Shown piece after piece: positions 7,166-8,061 of a stretch of DNA of 8,061 nt. The notes beneath the pieces were generated by a model. The model was given only the letters and a program-made list of their open reading frames with translations. It had not been told where the DNA came from and did not search any database. The stretch is taken from positions 1 to 8,061 of the forward strand of contig CALATC010000075.1 of the NCBI GenBank assembly GCA_937891475.1, written 5' to 3'. Position 1 is the stretch's first letter. Every line of letters begins with the position of its first letter. The position numbers were made by a program, and so were the translations under genes. This DNA comes from an uncultured Granulicatella sp. (GTDB taxonomy: Bacteria; Bacillota; Bacilli; Lactobacillales; Aerococcaceae).

Positions 7166-7990
7166 ATGACACAAACACCTATTACAAATCAACAAGTTCA
7201 ATTACTAGAAACGATTGTCTCTTCATCAAAACAAATACAAGATTATTTTGTTCCATTTGCAGTAGATGAATCTATTTTACATCATCTGGTGCAATTCCCA
7301 TCGGAAACTTTTCTACATTTTTGGGAAATGGAAGATACAGTGATTTTAGGAATGACAGATACGAAAACACCCTATTTAGAAGAAGGGGTTACCTTATTAA
7401 AACAACGCTCTTACACACCAGTGGTACGACATGCTGGAGGCTTAGCCGTTGTGAGTAACTCAGGTGTTTTAAATATTAGTTTATTATTTTCTAGACAAAA
7501 TGCAACGATTACTCAAGTCTATGAATGGATGCAAGAACTCATCACACGTGCCTTTCCAGAAGCTATTGGAGAAAAAGAAATCCAAGCCTTTGAAGTGAGC
7601 GATTCCTATTGCCCAGGAGACTATGATTTAAGTATCCAAGGGAAGAAATTCGCTGGAATTGCGCAAAGACGTTTCAAAAATTCCATTTGTGTCTCTATTT
7701 ATCTTAGCATTAATGGAAATCAAGAAGAACGTGGAAACTTAATCCATGATTTTTATGAAGAAAGTATTAAGGGAGAAGAAACTCGTTGGCATTATCCAAC
7801 TATCAATGCAGATAGTATGGCAAATGTATCGCAATTATTAGACTTAACTTTAACCGTTCAAGAAGTCAAAGAACGCATTTTAACAGCTCTATTAGATGGG
7901 CAATGTGAATTATTAGAGTCAGAAATTAATTTTGCAACCCAAGCAAGTTACCAAAAAGCCATGGATCGTTTAAACCTTCGAAAAGTTTAA
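7166..7990 (+). CDS. lipL: Octanoyl-[GcvH]:protein N-octanoyltransferase (lipoyl amidotransferase)
   Basis: LipL moves the octanoyl (or lipoyl) group from the glycine-cleavage H protein to the E2 subunits of 2-oxoacid dehydrogenases, the relay step in Bacillus-type lipoate assembly, in the cytoplasm. The 274-residue product has the biotin/lipoate-ligase fold pattern: VVRHAGGLAVVSNSGVLNIS in the N-terminal half (the GG acyl-pocket strand), then DSYCPGDYDLSIQGKKFAGI with C149 as the likely acyl-accepting cysteine and K161 as the conserved lysine. The SYCPG-to-GKKFAG spacing fits LipL; LplA/LplJ ligases lack this cysteine and carry an extra C-terminal domain not seen here. The ATG at 7166 follows AAAGGA at six bases; an in-frame ATG at 7100 lies upstream of the promoter and is rejected. 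The main doubt is LipL versus the sister enzyme LipM. Confidence 0.85.
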   Translation: MTQTPITNQQVQLLETIVSSSKQIQDYFVPFAVDESILHHLVQFPSETFLHFWEMEDTVILGMTDTKTPYLEEGVTLLKQRSYTPVVRHAGGLAVVSNSGVLNISLLFSRQNATITQVYEWMQELITRAFPEAIGEKEIQAFEVSDSYCPGDYDLSIQGKKFAGIAQRRFKNSICVSIYLSINGNQEERGNLIHDFYEESIKGEETRWHYPTINADSMANVSQLLDLTLTVQEVKERILTALLDGQCELLESEINFATQASYQKAMDRLNLRKV

Positions 7991-8025
7991 CGGTAAATCC
8001 AGACAATATAAGGAGGAAAAGATTG

Positions 8026-8061
8026 ATGTATATTGAAGAACTATCCCGTGAAAAAGTATTA
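8026..8061 (+). CDS. Unidentified protein, N-terminus only, cut by the right edge
   Basis: A strong AGGAGG (8011-8016) is followed nine bases later by ATG and twelve open codons beginning MYIEELSREKVL before the window ends. A TTG directly before the ATG is in frame and closer to the ribosome site, so either could start. It begins 35 bases after the lipL stop, on the same strand with no terminator between, so it is probably co-transcribed with lipL. Twelve residues are too few to name a family. Confidence 0.75.
   Translation, partial: MYIEELSREKVL

Overview
The window is AT-rich and packed with genes in the style of a low-GC Gram-positive bacterium. Several features point the same way: AGGAGG-type ribosome binding sites, a Bacillus-type (DinR-like) LexA box, an FMN riboswitch of Firmicute form, and a LipL-type octanoyl transferase. 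A lactic acid bacterium of the Carnobacteriaceae/Enterococcaceae kind, such as a Granulicatella relative, fits best. That placement is inferred from general likeness, not from a marker gene.

Most of the window is transcribed leftwards (minus strand). From right to left the order is: an OmpR-type response regulator (6980 to 6285) with its overlapping histidine kinase (6298 to 5114), which ends at a long palindromic terminator (5047-5094); the exonuclease III/AP endonuclease gene exoA (4980 to 4219), which ends at a bidirectional terminator (4158-4210); a Fic-domain gene with a C-terminal winged helix (4060 to 3086); uvrA (2981 to 162); and, at the left edge, the 5' half of an FMN riboswitch whose riboflavin-related gene lies outside the window. 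On the plus strand at the right, a lipL-like gene (7166-7990) diverges from the regulator and is followed after 35 bases by the first twelve codons of another gene (8026 onwards).

Two DNA repair genes, uvrA and exoA, flank the Fic gene. uvrA stands alone here, without uvrB, and has its own extended -10 promoter overlapped by a near-consensus LexA box, so it looks SOS-inducible. The Fic gene has intact catalytic and autoinhibitory motifs. Its promoter carries the most unusual structure in the window: four TGCTCA hexamers (minus-strand reading) at exactly 11-base spacing, covering the -35 region and the DNA just upstream. That is the layout of operators bound by tandem OmpR/PhoB-type regulators, or by the Fic protein's own winged helix. 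The palindrome after the histidine kinase looks like two IS3-family-like ends facing each other. No complete mobile element, CRISPR array, tRNA or rRNA is visible. Apart from the Fic promoter and that palindrome, the content is ordinary core genome.
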